Below are positions 1-11,630 of a stretch of DNA of 64,000 nt, in pieces. The notes below the pieces were generated by a model. The model was given only the letters and a program-made list of their open reading frames with translations. It was not told where the DNA came from and ran no database searches. Positions within the stretch are counted from its first letter, which is position 1, and every line of letters begins with the position of its first letter. The stretch is from Solanum dulcamara (lineage: Eukaryota > Streptophyta > Magnoliopsida > Solanales > Solanaceae), in NCBI RefSeq assembly GCF_947179165.1, contig NC_077239.1:65695134-65759133 (forward strand), given 5' to 3'. A program made the position numbers and the translations under genes.

Positions 1-1081
1 GATTAGGACAGTCCTTCACTTTATGATCAAAGCTGCCATAATTAAAACATGCACCAGAAGCTCTCCTGCAAGCATCATAATGATTCTTTCCACATTCTGC
101 ACAAGTGGGAACATGAGTCTTTCCTTGGCTATAACTTAGAGTACTATCTGTAGAAAAATCTAGTCTGCTTTGCTTCTATTGATCTGACTTGTTCATACTA
201 CCAACCTTAGAATCATCAAACCTTCCCTTTTTAAATGGACCTCCAAAATCTGACCTAGGCTTCCGGAATCTATTCTCATGCCTACTAGCTTCTTCCTTAT
301 CAAGTCTTTCCCAAGTAAATGCAGCAAAAACTAATTTACAAAAGTTCTTATGTTGTAGGATTGCCACATTCTTCCTGATGGAATCGTTCAGGCCATTTTC
401 AAACAAGCTGCATTTATCTTTTTCCTCGTTAATAATTCTTCCAACATAACGAGAGAGTCTAAGAATCTTTTGTTGATACTCAGCGATAGACATGCCTCGT
501 TTCCTTAGGTTTAAAAACTCCTTTTTCTTAGCATCACAATAAGAAGACGGGGCATACTTCATACGAAATTCTTTAACAAAATCATCCCAAGTAAGAATTG
601 GAAGTTTTACTTTTTCATTTGGAACATTTACCAACTAGTCATAAGCATCCTTCTGTAATAACAAGATGGCATACTTGAATTTGGAAACATCTGAACACTT
701 CAACTGCTCAAACACCCTCTCTATGCGCTCAAGCCATTTTTCAGCATCAGTGGGATCAATCGTGCCTTCAAACTCAACTCCACCCATTTTCCTCATTTTT
801 TCAAAGTTTAACCCATTAGGATCATGAATCATTTCAGCCATACGGTGAAAGAATTCATCCATCGATTGAAAAGGAGGATTTATAACTTGAGTACTAGGGC
901 TCATATGAGAATGTGGACCATCTCTTACTCCTTGTTGATTTTCCACACCAGAATCACTAGTATGGGGAATATATTAACCCGAGGACTATTTCCCAACCCC
1001 TTCTAGTGTATGAAGTTGAGAATAAGAGTCACTTGTATCTTCACAAGCAGATTTCATAAGTCTACGAGAAGAAGAGGCCAT
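1..1081 (-). pseudogene. Ty3/gypsy Gag remnant (element A)
   Basis: This is the N-terminal two thirds of a retrotransposon Gag, which packages element RNA into cytoplasmic particles. The start codon is the ATG read leftward from 1081, about 180 bases after the primer-binding site. In-frame stops lie near 986, near 974 and at 632-634, where a Trp codon of the Gag fold has become TAG. The capsid-like retrotransposon Gag domain is recognisable from about 946 to 310 (motifs WLERIERVF, FRMKYAPS, FLNLRKRGMS), followed by a basic linker and two zinc-knuckle-like modules at about 8-110. The last knuckle has Tyr for its second Cys (CFNYGSFDH). The gene runs off the window at position 1, so protease and pol would lie further left. 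The family call is firm; the clade is not determined. Confidence 0.9.
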
Positions 1082-1260
1082 AACTTAACTCCTTAAAACT
1101 GAAGATCACATTGCATTAGGGACATGAATATGATGAATGTGCAACTTATATGCATTAAATATATTATTTGCCCTATAGTGATCAAATAATATAGCTCAAA
1201 CCTTCCAAAAATATAAGTGTGTAAGCAAATCACAATAAAATTCCTAGAACCACAAACCTA

Positions 1261-1272
1261 GGCTGATACCAA
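1261..1272 (-). promoter_or_regulatory. Primer-binding site of element A
   Basis: On the minus strand the bases read TTGGTATCAGCC, close to the complement of the 3' end of initiator-Met tRNA (TGGTATCAGAGC) used by most plant LTR elements to prime minus-strand DNA. It lies four bases inside the LTR end, which fixes that end and the element's orientation. Confidence 0.8.
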
Positions 1273-1276
1273 CACT

Positions 1277-3561
1277 TGTAGCGGCCCTCCAGGGAGGATT
1301 CTACTACTGAAACAAACATATATAAAACTCGTGATATTTAAAAAAGAACTTCCCGTAAGGCATATTTATCTAGTAGTAAAATTTAGCCATTTAAAAATAG
1401 TTAAAAGTGTAAGTTTTTAGTCAGTTTAAAATTCTTTGATGTCAATTAAATCAAATAAAAATTTCAATTTAGGATGGGGCGACTTTTCAAAATAATTTAA
1501 GAAACTAACTTATAAGACATCCATGTATTATTCCTTATCACTACAATTCATGCTATAAACTATTACCAACTCATAAGTACCCAAGGTTAACTAATTCATG
1601 CTTCATCCAAATATTCCAACTCCAAAGGAAAATTTAGTACATCATTGACTTGAAAATTTACATGCCCCAAAATAACAACACAAGCAACGAACTTTAAGTT
1701 ACAACCCATAGTGTCATAAATGGATTAACCCTCACAAATAAATACATATACACAAGCACCTCATAGATCATATACATGTCCCAAAATACTATAAAATATA
1801 GATGCCTATATGCAAATGTGATCTTCATTAAAGCTCCCAAAAACTTTATCTCTAATGGCCAACCTCAAGCATCTTCTCAGATATTTCCTACGATAAAAAA
1901 CAATTATCACTAAGCATAAAGCTTAGTGGTGCAAAACTACAAGTTTGAAGCCTTTAGGTTCTCCAATTTATTTTTCTCAAGTCATGAGCATCACAAACGT
2001 AAACATAATAAATAAATCAAGCCAACAAATATATCATGAGTATCAAGTTCTATATGTAAAAGTTAAAGTGTCAATAATTCATAAAAGCACATTTACAAGA
2101 TTTAGCACCAAGTTTTGCCCAATATGTACGTCATGCCGTCATACCAAACATGATCAAGTATCAAGAAGGATCGGAGTCCTGTATCAAGAAGGATAAAGAC
2201 CCAATAATCAAGAGAACCAAGAACCATATTAAAAATGGCTTCCTAATTCGTACTTAAAATGGATAACTTCCATACTTAAGAGGAACTAAAAATCCATAAT
2301 CAAGATATCAAAGGGTCCGAAACAAGAGGCATGCCAATAGTGATAAAGTCACAACCATATGAAGGACAAAGTCTACAAGAATGTCAAGTGATCGAGCAAT
2401 TCATACAAGTGGGCAAGTTAAACAAGTGTCTTGCAAAATTCCAAATATATCAACATGACAATACAAATTTCAAGAAATAACAAATATATCAAGATAGACT
2501 TTCAAATATACTAGAAGGTAACAAGAGTTTATATACAAACCTTGGTGTTTTACCACAACATAAGTTCTACCATAATTTGTGAAGTTCGAATTGTCTACGC
2601 CATAGAACAACCAAAATTCCCTTCGTCAAACAATTTCTCTTGGCTAGTACAAGAGCATATACACCTTAAATAAACAATCAAATATCTACTTAAGCTCAAT
2701 GGTTCAGCACATCAAAACTAAATAGGAAAATCAGCTCAAACTGTCAAAATAGGAATTCTGAATAGTATCACTATCCTATATTGTCGCTCAGTTTCAAAGG
2801 GGTAAACGGCAAATATGGACTTTGTGGCCTTAATAAAAATTATAGATATATGTCTCGGGGTTTCATAAAAATTCTATTCACCTTTATATCAGTTCTTTAC
2901 AAAAAGATATGCTCAAAATACTAACAGCAGTACATGTAGAGTTTGCAAAATAGAATTTTGGGCAGCACCTACCTATACTTTCCCGCCAAGTTTCAAGTAA
3001 ATACAAGAAATATTGGGTTTTGGGTCCTGAACAAAAGTTTTAGGCATATGAACTAGATTTCTAGAACATCTTGAATCACTTAAAATGAAGCTTTATACAA
3101 AGAATTATGCTAAAACCACTAACAGCAGTCCAGTCCAAAAATGAGTTTGTAACTTACCTCAATTGTGTGGAGTTGTTTGGGGATCAACTAAGGCAAATCT
3201 TGATGACTGATTTAGTGGATGAATATTATGAGAGAAGAGAGGTTTTGGTGTCTTTATTCCTTGGAGAAAATAAAATTGGAGGGGTGGTGGAGAGGATAAG
3301 AACCAAGGGTAATAAAATAAAATAAAATGATAACAAAAAAAGAAAGGCTGCCCACTTTTATAAATATCTAGTCCATTTAATAAATTTAATAAGATAATAA
3401 TAGTAGGAGTAGTTTAAATAACTACACCATAACACTTCAAACAAGTTTCAATATCATCAAGTTCACATTCAGGAAGTGCAAAGTAAAATATACCTTTACT
3501 ATGAAGATACGATAAATCAAAAATTCAAGTATTTACTAAAAACAACTTTTGGGGTATTACA
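1277..3561 (-). mobile_element. 5' LTR of element A (2,285 bp)
   Basis: Read on the minus strand the LTR starts TGTAATACCCC at 3561 and ends CGCTACA at 1277, with TG..CA termini and the primer site just beyond. It is AT-rich and holds no credible gene; small open frames inside it are chance. The right edge interrupts an RNase H reading frame of another element at 3562, so A is the younger insertion. The matching 3' LTR must lie to the left of the window. Confidence 0.85.
3356..3362 (-). promoter_or_regulatory. Probable TATA box in LTR of element A
   Basis: The minus strand reads TATAAAA about 200 bases into the LTR, a reasonable place for the U3 promoter of a plant gypsy element. This is a sequence match only. 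Confidence 0.4.
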
Positions 3562-3566
3562 TTGAG
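3562..3566. repeat. One side of the target-site duplication of element A
   Basis: TTGAG directly abuts the LTR of element A inside an interrupted pol gene. Its partner would flank the other LTR, outside the window. Confidence 0.4.
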
Positions 3567-5260
3567 CTCCTAAGGGACTATGACTTCTATATTCTCTACC
3601 ATCCAGGCAAGGTGAATATAGTAGCGGATGCCTTGATCTGGAAGGCGAAGAGTATGGGTAGTCTAGCTTTTCTTTATATTTCGGAGCGACCCTTGGATTT
3701 GTACATCCAATCCTTAGCTAATCGGATGATTTGACTTGATATCTCAAATTCCAGATGGGTACTAGCCCATGTCGAGGTTCATTCATCCTTGCTAGATAGG
3801 ATCCGGGGTCGTCAGTTTGAGGATGAGTCTTTGGTGGCAATTAGAGATAAGGTGTTGGCAGGTGATGTTGGTCAGGCTACCTTAGATTTAGATGGGGTTT
3901 CGGGGTTCACTAGCCATTTGTGTGTTTCGAGAGTTAGGGATTTGATTCTGCTTATCCTTAGCAAGGCCCATAATTCCAGATATTCCATCCATCCGAGCAT
4001 ATCTAAGATATATCATGTTTTGAGGCAGCACTACTAGTGGAGCGGTATAAAGAGAGACATCTCAGACTATGTGTCACATTGTTTGTGTTGCCAGTAGGTG
4101 AAAGCAAGAATATGAGGCCTGGTGGTAAGCTTCAGAGATTACTTATTCTGGAATGGAAGTGGGAGCATATCACCATGGACTTTGTTTTGGGTTTGCCTCG
4201 GACTTTCAGATGTGTTGGCAGTATTTGAGTAATTGTGGATCGATTGACCAAGTCAGCATACTTCTTACCCATTCATACTTTCTTTTAGTATCGAAAGATT
4301 GGCTCGTATCTACATTCGAAAGGTGGTTTATCTTCATGGTGTGCATGTATCTATCATATCAACCCGGAGTTCATAGTTCACTTCTAGCTTTGGAGGGCTT
4401 TACAGGAGGAGTTGGGAACTCGTATTCACCTTAGCACAATATTTCACCCATAGACTGATGGACAGTCAGAGTGTACTATTTAGTTCCTTGAGGACATATT
4501 ACAGGCCTATGTTATGGATTTTGGGGGTCAATGGGACCAGTTCTTGCCCTTGGTAGAGTTTGCGTACAACAACAACTACCACTCTATCATTCAGATTGCT
4601 CTATTTAAGGCCTTATATGGTAGATGTTATCACTCTCCAGTTGGTTGGTTTGAGTCTATGGAGCCTAATCCGCATGGTACAGACTTTCTTTAGGAGGCCT
4701 TGGATCAGGTTAGGGTGATTCAGGCTAGGCTCAAGATAGCTCAGAGTAGACATCAGAGTTATACAGATAACCAGCACCGACTATTGAGGTTTGTAGTTGG
4801 TGATCGAGTATTGCCCATGAAAGGTGTGATGAGATTTGGGAGGTAGAACAAACTCATCCCCAGGTATATAGGGACTTTTGAGATACTGAGGACAGTTGGT
4901 GAAGTTCCCTATGAGTTAGCTCTACTTCAACAGTATCAGCTATCCATCCAGTCTTTCATATTTCGATGCTGTGTCGATAAGTTCTGGATGAGTCTCATGT
5001 GCTCTTGTATGATTCAGTTGAGTTGGATGATCTTCTGATCTTTGTGAAGGAGCCTGTGGCCATTCTAGCTAGAGATGTCAGGCAGCTGCCATCGAAAGTC
5101 ATTCATGTTGTTAAATTCTGTTGGAGGCACCATCTAGTCGAGGAGGCTACCTAGGAGACTGAGTAGGAGATGCAGGAGCATTTCTCCGGCTTAGTTGAGC
5201 CTTCTGGGTACTTCTTGACTCTTACTTTTGCGGACGAAAGTCCTTTTTAGTAGTGGATGT
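3562..5260 (+). pseudogene. Ty3/gypsy pol 3' part: RNase H end, integrase, chromodomain-like tail
   Basis: The end of a polyprotein that copies and inserts a retrotransposon. The first readable part is the RNase H C-terminus (RDYDFYILYHPGKVNIVADAL), cut upstream by element A. Next come the integrase zinc module, with its two His and the Cys pair (SHCLCCQ) still visible around one stop, and the catalytic core with the first Asp (TMDFVLGLPRT, near 4180) and the Glu region (TDGQSECTI, near 4460). The middle Asp motif near 4355 is destroyed (reads TRSS, then a stop). A conserved AYNNNYHS stretch and a decayed WRHHLVEEAT tail, typical of chromoviruses, follow. Several frameshifts and stops make it non-functional. 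It ends next to the LTR tip at 5261. It belongs to the same family as the element at 11938-25980. Confidence 0.88.
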
Positions 5261-5494
5261 TGTAATGACCTTCCAAGTCACTTTTGCCTTAATGCCTCCT
5301 TTTCATCGTTTAGAGCATTTCAGTAGCGACTCCAAGTCATTTATGACTTGCTGGTACTGACTTTTCGGTCATCTGGCATTAACTGTTCGAACAATCAGTG
5401 CCAGCAAATCATAAATGACTTGAGGTCGCTACTGGAATGCTCTAAACGATAAAAAAGAGGCATTAAGGCAAAAATGATTTGGAGGGTCATTGTA
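5261..5494. repeat. Palindrome of two inverted LTR tips
   Basis: About 100 bases starting TGTAATGACC at 5261 (the start of this family's 3' LTR) are repeated in inverse orientation at about 5395-5494, around a spacer of about 34 bases. By eye the arms are about 90% or more identical. The solo LTR of the same family at 27357 carries the left arm without the inverted copy, so the palindrome is not a normal part of the LTR. Confidence 0.85.
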
Positions 5495-6218
5495 GTTGTG
5501 GAGTCTCTAGATTTATGGCATGAATGTCTTGGTCATGAGAATTTAAGATCTATTCAACTTATGGTGAATAATGGATTAATTAAAGATTGTGGAATGGATC
5601 ATACTACTAAGTGTCTTGTGGTAAATGCAAAATAACAAAGAAGCCTTGTAAGACTGTTGAAAGGATATTCACACTTTTGAAATTAATCCACACTGATTTT
5701 TGGGATGGATTATTTGTCACATCATGGAAAGAAATGGTTTATCACTTTCGTTGACGATTACTCAAGGTATGCGTATGTCTTTCCATTAAAAATAAAAGAT
5801 GAGACATTTGAGACTTTCAAAACATATAAAGCAGCTGTTGAAAATAAATTGAGTTTGAAGATTAAATCAATTAGATTTGACAAGGTGGAGAGTATTGGAA
5901 ATCATATTTTATTGATCTTTGTGAAAAAAAAAGTCATTGAAAAACAATTGACTATGTCTTATACACCACAACAAATTGGTGTAATAGGAAGAAAAAATAG
6001 AACTTTCACGGAAATGGTTAACTTTATGCTTTATGGATCTAGTATGACAAAAATTGTGGACTGAAGCCTTATTTTCAGCCTATCATAATTTGAATCGAAT
6101 TCCTTCCAAGAAACATGATGCATCCCCTTATGAACTTTGGAAGAATCAAATGCCAAATATAAATTATTTTAAAGTTTGGGGTTGTTTGACTCATGTTAGT
6201 TTACCAGATCAGCATATG

Positions 6219-6231
6219 ACTAAAATTGGTT
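6219..6231. repeat. Left target-site duplication of SINE
   Basis: ACTAAAATTGGTT is repeated exactly at 6366-6378 on the other side of the SINE. Removing the SINE and one copy restores the copia reading. Confidence 0.85.
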
Positions 6232-6365
6232 TTTTTTATTTATTTTTTTACCCCCATTTTGGAGGATTTATAATGTTTTCACACTTCCCCTCCAGTGTGA
6301 CTCGAACCCAGGACCTATCGGTCGTGGGTGGAGGTGCTTAACCAACTGAGCAATCCTCACTTGTC
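6232..6365 (-). mobile_element. tRNA-derived SINE
   Basis: A 134-base insertion flanked by exact 13-base duplications. On the minus strand it starts with a tRNA-like head that has an A box (TTGCTCAGTTGG, near 6342-6353) and a perfect B box (GGTTCGAGTC, 6299-6308), so RNA polymerase III promoter elements are visible. It ends in an A-rich tail at the left. The spacing, duplications and tail show it is a SINE and not a tRNA gene. It lies antisense inside the copia integrase remnant. Confidence 0.88.
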
Positions 6366-6378
6366 ACTAAAATTGGTT
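6366..6378. repeat. Right target-site duplication of SINE
   Basis: Exact copy of the 13 bases at 6219-6231. Confidence 0.85.
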
Positions 6379-6479
6379 ATAGAGGAATAAATTGTGTGTT
6401 TATTGGTTATTCACAAACCAGTAATGGTTCAAATCCAAAAGCCACCATTAGTAATGCATATTGCTAAATTAATGTCTCA

Positions 6480-7100
6480 AAATATTTTTTGACTTTTTCA
6501 AAGATAAAAATTTCTTGAAACAAATAAGGGATTGTAAGAGTTAGTGTTTTAATTAATTTTGAAATAAATTCATCCAGTAAGAGTTTAAAAATATGCAAAA
6601 TACATGAATGTGAATTGTAACATTCAACTTTTCTTTTTAATTTAACGTTATAGGTTCTTGGAAGATACAAATTTTCTTTTTTTAATTCATGAACCTATAA
6701 TAAAATGTAATTAAATTAAAAGTTTTATCTTTCAAAAATTTTGTCCTATAAATAGAGTTTCTTTAGTTTGTAAAGACAATCACTTAAAAAACTGCTTTCC
6801 CTTGAAAAAACATTTGTGAGACATAATCAAAAGGTGAAATTACTGATTCAAGAATAGAAAAGCAACATTCATGATTGCTACTTATTTTGTGGCTTAGTTG
6901 AATTTCGAAGATAAAGTTGACATTTATTCTTCCGTTTGCTCGTAGAAGAGATTTTGTAGGGCAAATTTTTGGATCAAAATATCATTAACTATGATCTAAT
7001 TTCGTTGGGAAAAAATGACTTCGTTACAGAATGTTTGTCCTTGTGCATAAGTTCTGTAGTTTTTTATTCGTAGGACAGGACTTTTAGAGAACTTTGCCTT
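6480..7100. other. AT-rich intergenic stretch, nothing recognised
   Basis: AT-rich sequence with short, non-conserved open frames. I see no protein domain, RNA gene or repeat boundary. Confidence 0.5.
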
Positions 7101-7104
7101 GGGG

Positions 7105-7196
7105 CATAACTTCTCTTAACTTATGTCTCATCACATAACTTGTGTAAGTTCAGTGACACAAGTTATGTGATGAGACACAAGTTAAGAGAAGTTATG
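7105..7196. repeat. Near-perfect hairpin, 40-bp arms
   Basis: Bases 7105-7144 and 7157-7196 are inverted copies with one mismatch in 40, around a 12-base loop. The arms share words with the degenerate repeats that follow (CATAACTTGTG). It could be a foldback of that repeat or a tiny MITE. Confidence 0.85.
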
Positions 7197-7375
7197 TATG
7201 TTTTGTGACATAACTTGTGTTATTGTACTTATGCCTTGGAGTATAATTTGTACCACTAAATTTATGCTTTGTAGTGTAATTTGTGCTACTGAATTTATAG
7301 CACAACTTTTGAGTGACTGAACTTATTCTTTGGGGGCATAACTTGCCTTGGGACATAATCGCTATCAAGGGCATA
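7197..7375. repeat. Degenerate short tandem repeat, period about 36-40 bp
   Basis: Several imperfect units carry the words ACTTATGCCTTG and TATAATTTGTACCACT in succession. The boundaries are approximate. Confidence 0.5.
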
Positions 7376-8510
7376 TTCGAACTTTTCTTTCTTACTTAAA
7401 GGGCCGAATGATACAAATGGCAAAAATTAAATCATCCCAAAATATGAATAGTCTGTGCAAAAACTTGAAAACAAATGTGATACTAGAAAGTTAATACCCG
7501 GTTATACCAGTTGTAACTTAACTTTTGACATTTCTACCTGTGTACATTGGTGAAGAAAGCATGCTTGCAAGCCTCAAGATCTCAATATGGCATTAGATTA
7601 TGCTCTATGTAATCTGTGTTTGTTAGTGCCACCAAATAATACAATTATTGATTTTGTCAAAATAACCATGTTCAGGAACAAACATATCCAAATTTTTTGA
7701 CATTATTTGTTTGTTTGATTAACTTTATCCTCTAATTTGGTCGTATATGGTTTCAACTTCACTCTCTAATTGGGAATTGATATGTAAAATAGTATAATTA
7801 TTTCATACACTATGAAAATGGATACAATATGATATTCTACGAAAATAATATATAATCTGCTGACTTAGTGAACTAAATAAAGTAGATTGTTCTTTACTAG
7901 TCGTGGGTTTGTTGTATTTTTAGTGTATGTAAATAGTAATGAATCTTATTTTCATTTGATATTTTGAATCAATTAAATTGAGAACAGTTTGAATACGCCT
8001 TTCTTGTACTCATTTACCCACATGTTAGTAATTGAAATCGATATGAATTTCATATTTAATGAAAATAATAGTCAAACATGTATCCAAATTGATTTCTAGT
8101 ATTAAATTAGACTGAAAAGTAGATAAAATGTTAAATTTGGGTGTACGAATTGTCTTTCCCAAGTACATAACAACAATCGGTATGAATCAACACCCTTAAA
8201 AGTATACAACTCATACATTTAGCCACATCTAATACAAAATTATAATGGGCAAATAATAAAATTAATTAAACAATTATCGTATCAACGTATTCTCTCGTTC
8301 ACCGAATGTATCTCAACCCAAATCTTTGGAAGAATTATGTCCATGATGCATCGCCTTTAGAATCAATCAGAGCATGCAAGTGGCAGTATATGCTTTGTTT
8401 ATATATCGAAAAGATACTCAAAACATACACATGAAAACACAATATTTTTTCTAAAATAAAACATACCTCATGGATCCACAAACAATTATGTTTTTTGTTT
8501 TAAAAACAAA
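7376..8510. other. AT-rich intergenic stretch, nothing recognised
   Basis: No coding domain, structural RNA or element end is visible. Base composition and random short frames are as expected for plant intergenic DNA. Confidence 0.45.
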
Positions 8511-8514
8511 AAAC

Positions 8515-9110
8515 TTGCTCGTCTAAAATAAATAAATTACAAAGTAAAAAGTTATCTCTTGCATCCAATCTACCTTCATATTCAATCAAAACTGAATGAA
8601 AACTATTATCTTCCAGAATGAAAAAGGATTATTCTTGCTTCTTTGCAAGATTTTGATTTTCAAACTAAAGAAAACTATATATTTTAATGGAGTTTTGAAG
8701 AAAGAAAATTACAAACTAGATAATTGTGAGAGAATTATTGACCAAAATTAAAATAGGGTGAGCAGAGAGAATCATTGATTGAACAACGAAATTGTAGAAA
8801 TTTGGGGGATTAAAAAATTACCTCGTCTAAAAAAATAAAAACAAAAATGAAAACAATTACATGTTATATCTCATCTACCTCCATGTTGAATCAAGATTGC
8901 GTAAAGACTACTATCCTTCATAATGAAAAATAATCTTCAGCAAGTAGTAGGATCCTTGATTTCAAACTAGAAGAAACACTTTGTATTTTAATGAAGTTTA
9001 GAAATAAAAGAAAAATAAATTGGATAACTGTGTGAGGAAATCAATAACGTAAGAAGGAATGTCAACATATTTGTTAAAAAAATTCATTGATTGATAACAA
9101 AAAAAATGTG
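8515..9110. repeat. Diverged tandem duplication, about 300 bp unit
   Basis: Two successive units start with CTCGTCTAAA (about 8518 and 8822) and then share, in order, ATCTACCT.CAT.TT, ATCAA.A.TG, ACTA.TATC.T and TTCAAACTA.A.GAAA words. Identity by eye is about 70-75%. No coding function is seen. Confidence 0.55.
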
Positions 9111-9450
9111 ACCAATGAATTGGGAGAAAAACGGGAAATTGATACCTCCTATCAGTTTCAAGTTATTTATTTATGGAAAGCAGAATTGATTTATTAATTT
9201 GATTAATTTTTAGTAACATATATTCTAATTTTTTATTGGTTTATTATTTTTTTCGATTTTAACATAAATCTATTATTGTATATTGAAAATTAGAAAGTCT
9301 TATTAAGACTTGTAATATTCACTCTTAAATAGTATATTTATGTTTTTATTTTCTCTTTGAAATATAGTACATGCCCAACACATTCAAACGGGGCCAAATG
9401 AGTTTGGGCTGAATTTGTCACCACTATAACTCTACTATCACTAACTATGA
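9111..9450. other. AT-rich intergenic stretch, nothing recognised
   Basis: No domain, RNA or repeat boundary was identified. Confidence 0.4.
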
Positions 9451-9782
9451 GCCCGTTTGGATGTGTTTTAAAAAAGTAACTTTTATGTATGAAGTGCTTT
9501 TAGAACTTTAAAGTGCTGAAAGTTATTTTTATAAATAAGCAGTTGAGTGTTTGGATAAAAGTGCTTAAATGAGGAAAATTACGTGAATTTTAGGGTTAAA
9601 AAAATAAAAAGGGTAGTTTGAGAATTTAGTTAAAATATAAGGGATATAAAAGTAATTTCCATGGTCAAAGAAAATGACTTTAAGCACTTAGAAAAAAAAA
9701 GTTAGGAATCCTAACTTTTCATTTTTGACTGACTTTAAGAACTTTCTGGCTTAAAGTTAGCATTAGACAAACACGTCCAAAA
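9451..9782. mobile_element. Candidate MITE with GCCCGTTTGGATGTG end
   Basis: The left end GCCCGTTTGGATGTGTTT resembles, inverted, the right end AAACACGTCCAAAA. The interior is AT-rich, non-coding and rich in short inverted words. This is a common look for non-autonomous DNA transposons in plants. No clear target duplication is visible. Confidence 0.5.
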
Positions 9783-9880
9783 GCTGAAAAGGAGCTTTAA
9801 GTTGGTTTATATTATATTAAAGGGGGAAAAATCATAAATAAGCAACTTTGTAAAAATTATTTGTTATACATGGCAGTATT

Positions 9881-10553
9881 TAGGGGGTGAAAAAAATCAA
9901 ATTCCACCTGTCCAATTCATCCAGTCTATTTAAGATTGGGCAAGTTATTGTCCCGTCCAATTATTAGCTTAATCCATTTCAGTTCGACCTATTTCAACCT
10001 ATTAAAATTTGGATTGATATGTAGTTCAAATTGACTAATGAGAAATACTGTTAAAAATATTTTTAAAAGACTTTTTTGTTATAAATATGTTTGTATTATA
10101 GTGAATGTCTATTTTGTATGTATCTTTTGGAAAAAGTTAGGAACCTAAACTTAGAAAACAAGTCAGTCTTTCCCACTAAATAAAGGGTCCTCTTCATTGT
10201 AAAGAATACATCAAGAGAAATAAGAACTATTCTCCCTTCTCCCTACTATATTCTCTTCTTATTGTTTTATAGTTTAGTATTTTTTTTTTTTACAAAATTT
10301 GATATATTATATGTATCCATAATGAAGAAAAATAATAATTTTATTAAGTACTACAATCTTTTAAAAGAACAAATAAAATAATTAAAACTTAGTAAGTTGA
10401 GCTGGTTGGGTTCTTACCCATTATTTGACCCATTTTGACTCATTCATTTTGACCCAAACAAATTTGAGTTGGATTGAGTATTGATCCATTTGTTATCTTG
10501 ACCCATTTTGATCCGCCAAAATTTGACCCAGCCTGCCCAATTGTCACCCCCTA
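9881..10553. mobile_element. Candidate hAT-type MITE, 673 bp
   Basis: The ends TAGGGGGTGA and TCACCCCCTA are perfect 10-base terminal inverted repeats. The flanking octamers (GCAGTATT at 9873-9880 and GTAATATT at 10554-10561) match at 6 of 8 positions, and both differences are transitions. An 8-base duplication is typical of hAT elements. There is no transposase inside. Confidence 0.68.
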
Positions 10554-10561
10554 GTAATATT

Positions 10562-11630
10562 AATTGAATATCAATTATAGCATATAAAATATTTACTGAC
10601 ATAGCAGTTTTATATATAACTAATGGGTGAAAATCGTTTACACTCCCTAACTTTATTGTGAAGATCAAACTCCTCCCTCAACTATGAACAATAAACATTA
10701 TATCCCATTTATCCTAATTGACATTTAAAATGCCTATTTTATCATTTGTATTGTCAACCATTGTCTTCGCTTTTTACTTTTTTTAAAAAATTATAATTTT
10801 TTATTTTACAATTTATTTAACAAAATTTTTATGAAAAAAGATATTTTTCTATTAAAAAAACTAAAAGTGAAAAATGCTAATTGAGTATAAGTTATTGATA
10901 CTCTATAATGAAATAAATGAGTATAGTAAAACATTAATATTTTAATAATAATCAAAACTCCATTATTTACTTATATAAGTAAAAATAATAGATAATAATA
11001 ACTTTTACATGTATTTCAATGGAGGTAATATAAAAATATTTATAAATATAGGAGTATATTCTATAACAATTTCTTATATGATTATCTATTTATATTGTAA
11101 GTAATTTTTTATTTTTTTTATCATAAGAATATTTCATTATTGACAACCAAAAATTATTTATTTATATAGACATTTTAGAATAAGAGAGAATTGAAACATG
11201 CATCTAATACATATATACATATTAAATGCATGTAATATTAAAATTATAATCCTAAATAATAACATTAGATTTGGTGACAAATTGATAAAAAAAATTATTC
11301 TACTTATAATCTTAATGAGCTTAAATAAGAATCTATAAATACTTAGATTAAGAGATATTATATAGATGTAAGATTGAAATGTCAAGGGTAATTAGATATT
11401 GCATAGGATAAAAGAGGGAAATATTTCGTGTGTTTCTATTCCTATTGTTTTAGGTAAGAGTTAATATGTTCAATACAAGTTTGTTCTTATTTATTAATGG
11501 TAAAAGTTATCGATATTTTAACAATCCATTTTATCATTATTAAAACTATCCGTGATAAAATATTTCGAGTTAGAATTTTTATATCGAGTCAATCTTAAGT
11601 TGGGATAAGTCATGATTTGGGTAAGAAAAT
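10562..11630. other. AT-rich intergenic stretch, nothing recognised
   Basis: Very AT-rich sequence. Open frames here are low-complexity chance frames. No element ends were found. Confidence 0.4.

Larger units (their letters stand above)
5500..6475 (+). pseudogene. Ty1/copia integrase remnant
   Basis: A fragment of a copia polyprotein. It opens with the pre-integrase zinc region (LWHECLGHENLRS), then the integrase core with its first Asp (IHTDFW, near 5695), FVDDYSRYAYVFPLK, the TMSYTPQQ and IGVIGRKNRT stretch, and the C-terminal part YELWKNQMPNINYFKVWGC. After the SINE at 6232 it resumes with KIGYRGINCVFIGYS and then fades. Neither gag, protease, reverse transcriptase nor LTRs are nearby, so both ends are truncated. 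At least two frameshifts and stops (near 5640 and 6060) break it. The left edge abuts the palindrome. The copia call rests on the order and wording of the motifs and is secure. Confidence 0.88.

Noticed and set aside
6299..6353. tRNA-like sequence with A and B boxes
   Set aside because: It lies at the head of a 134-base insertion with 13-base duplications and an A-rich tail, so it is a SINE and not a tRNA gene.
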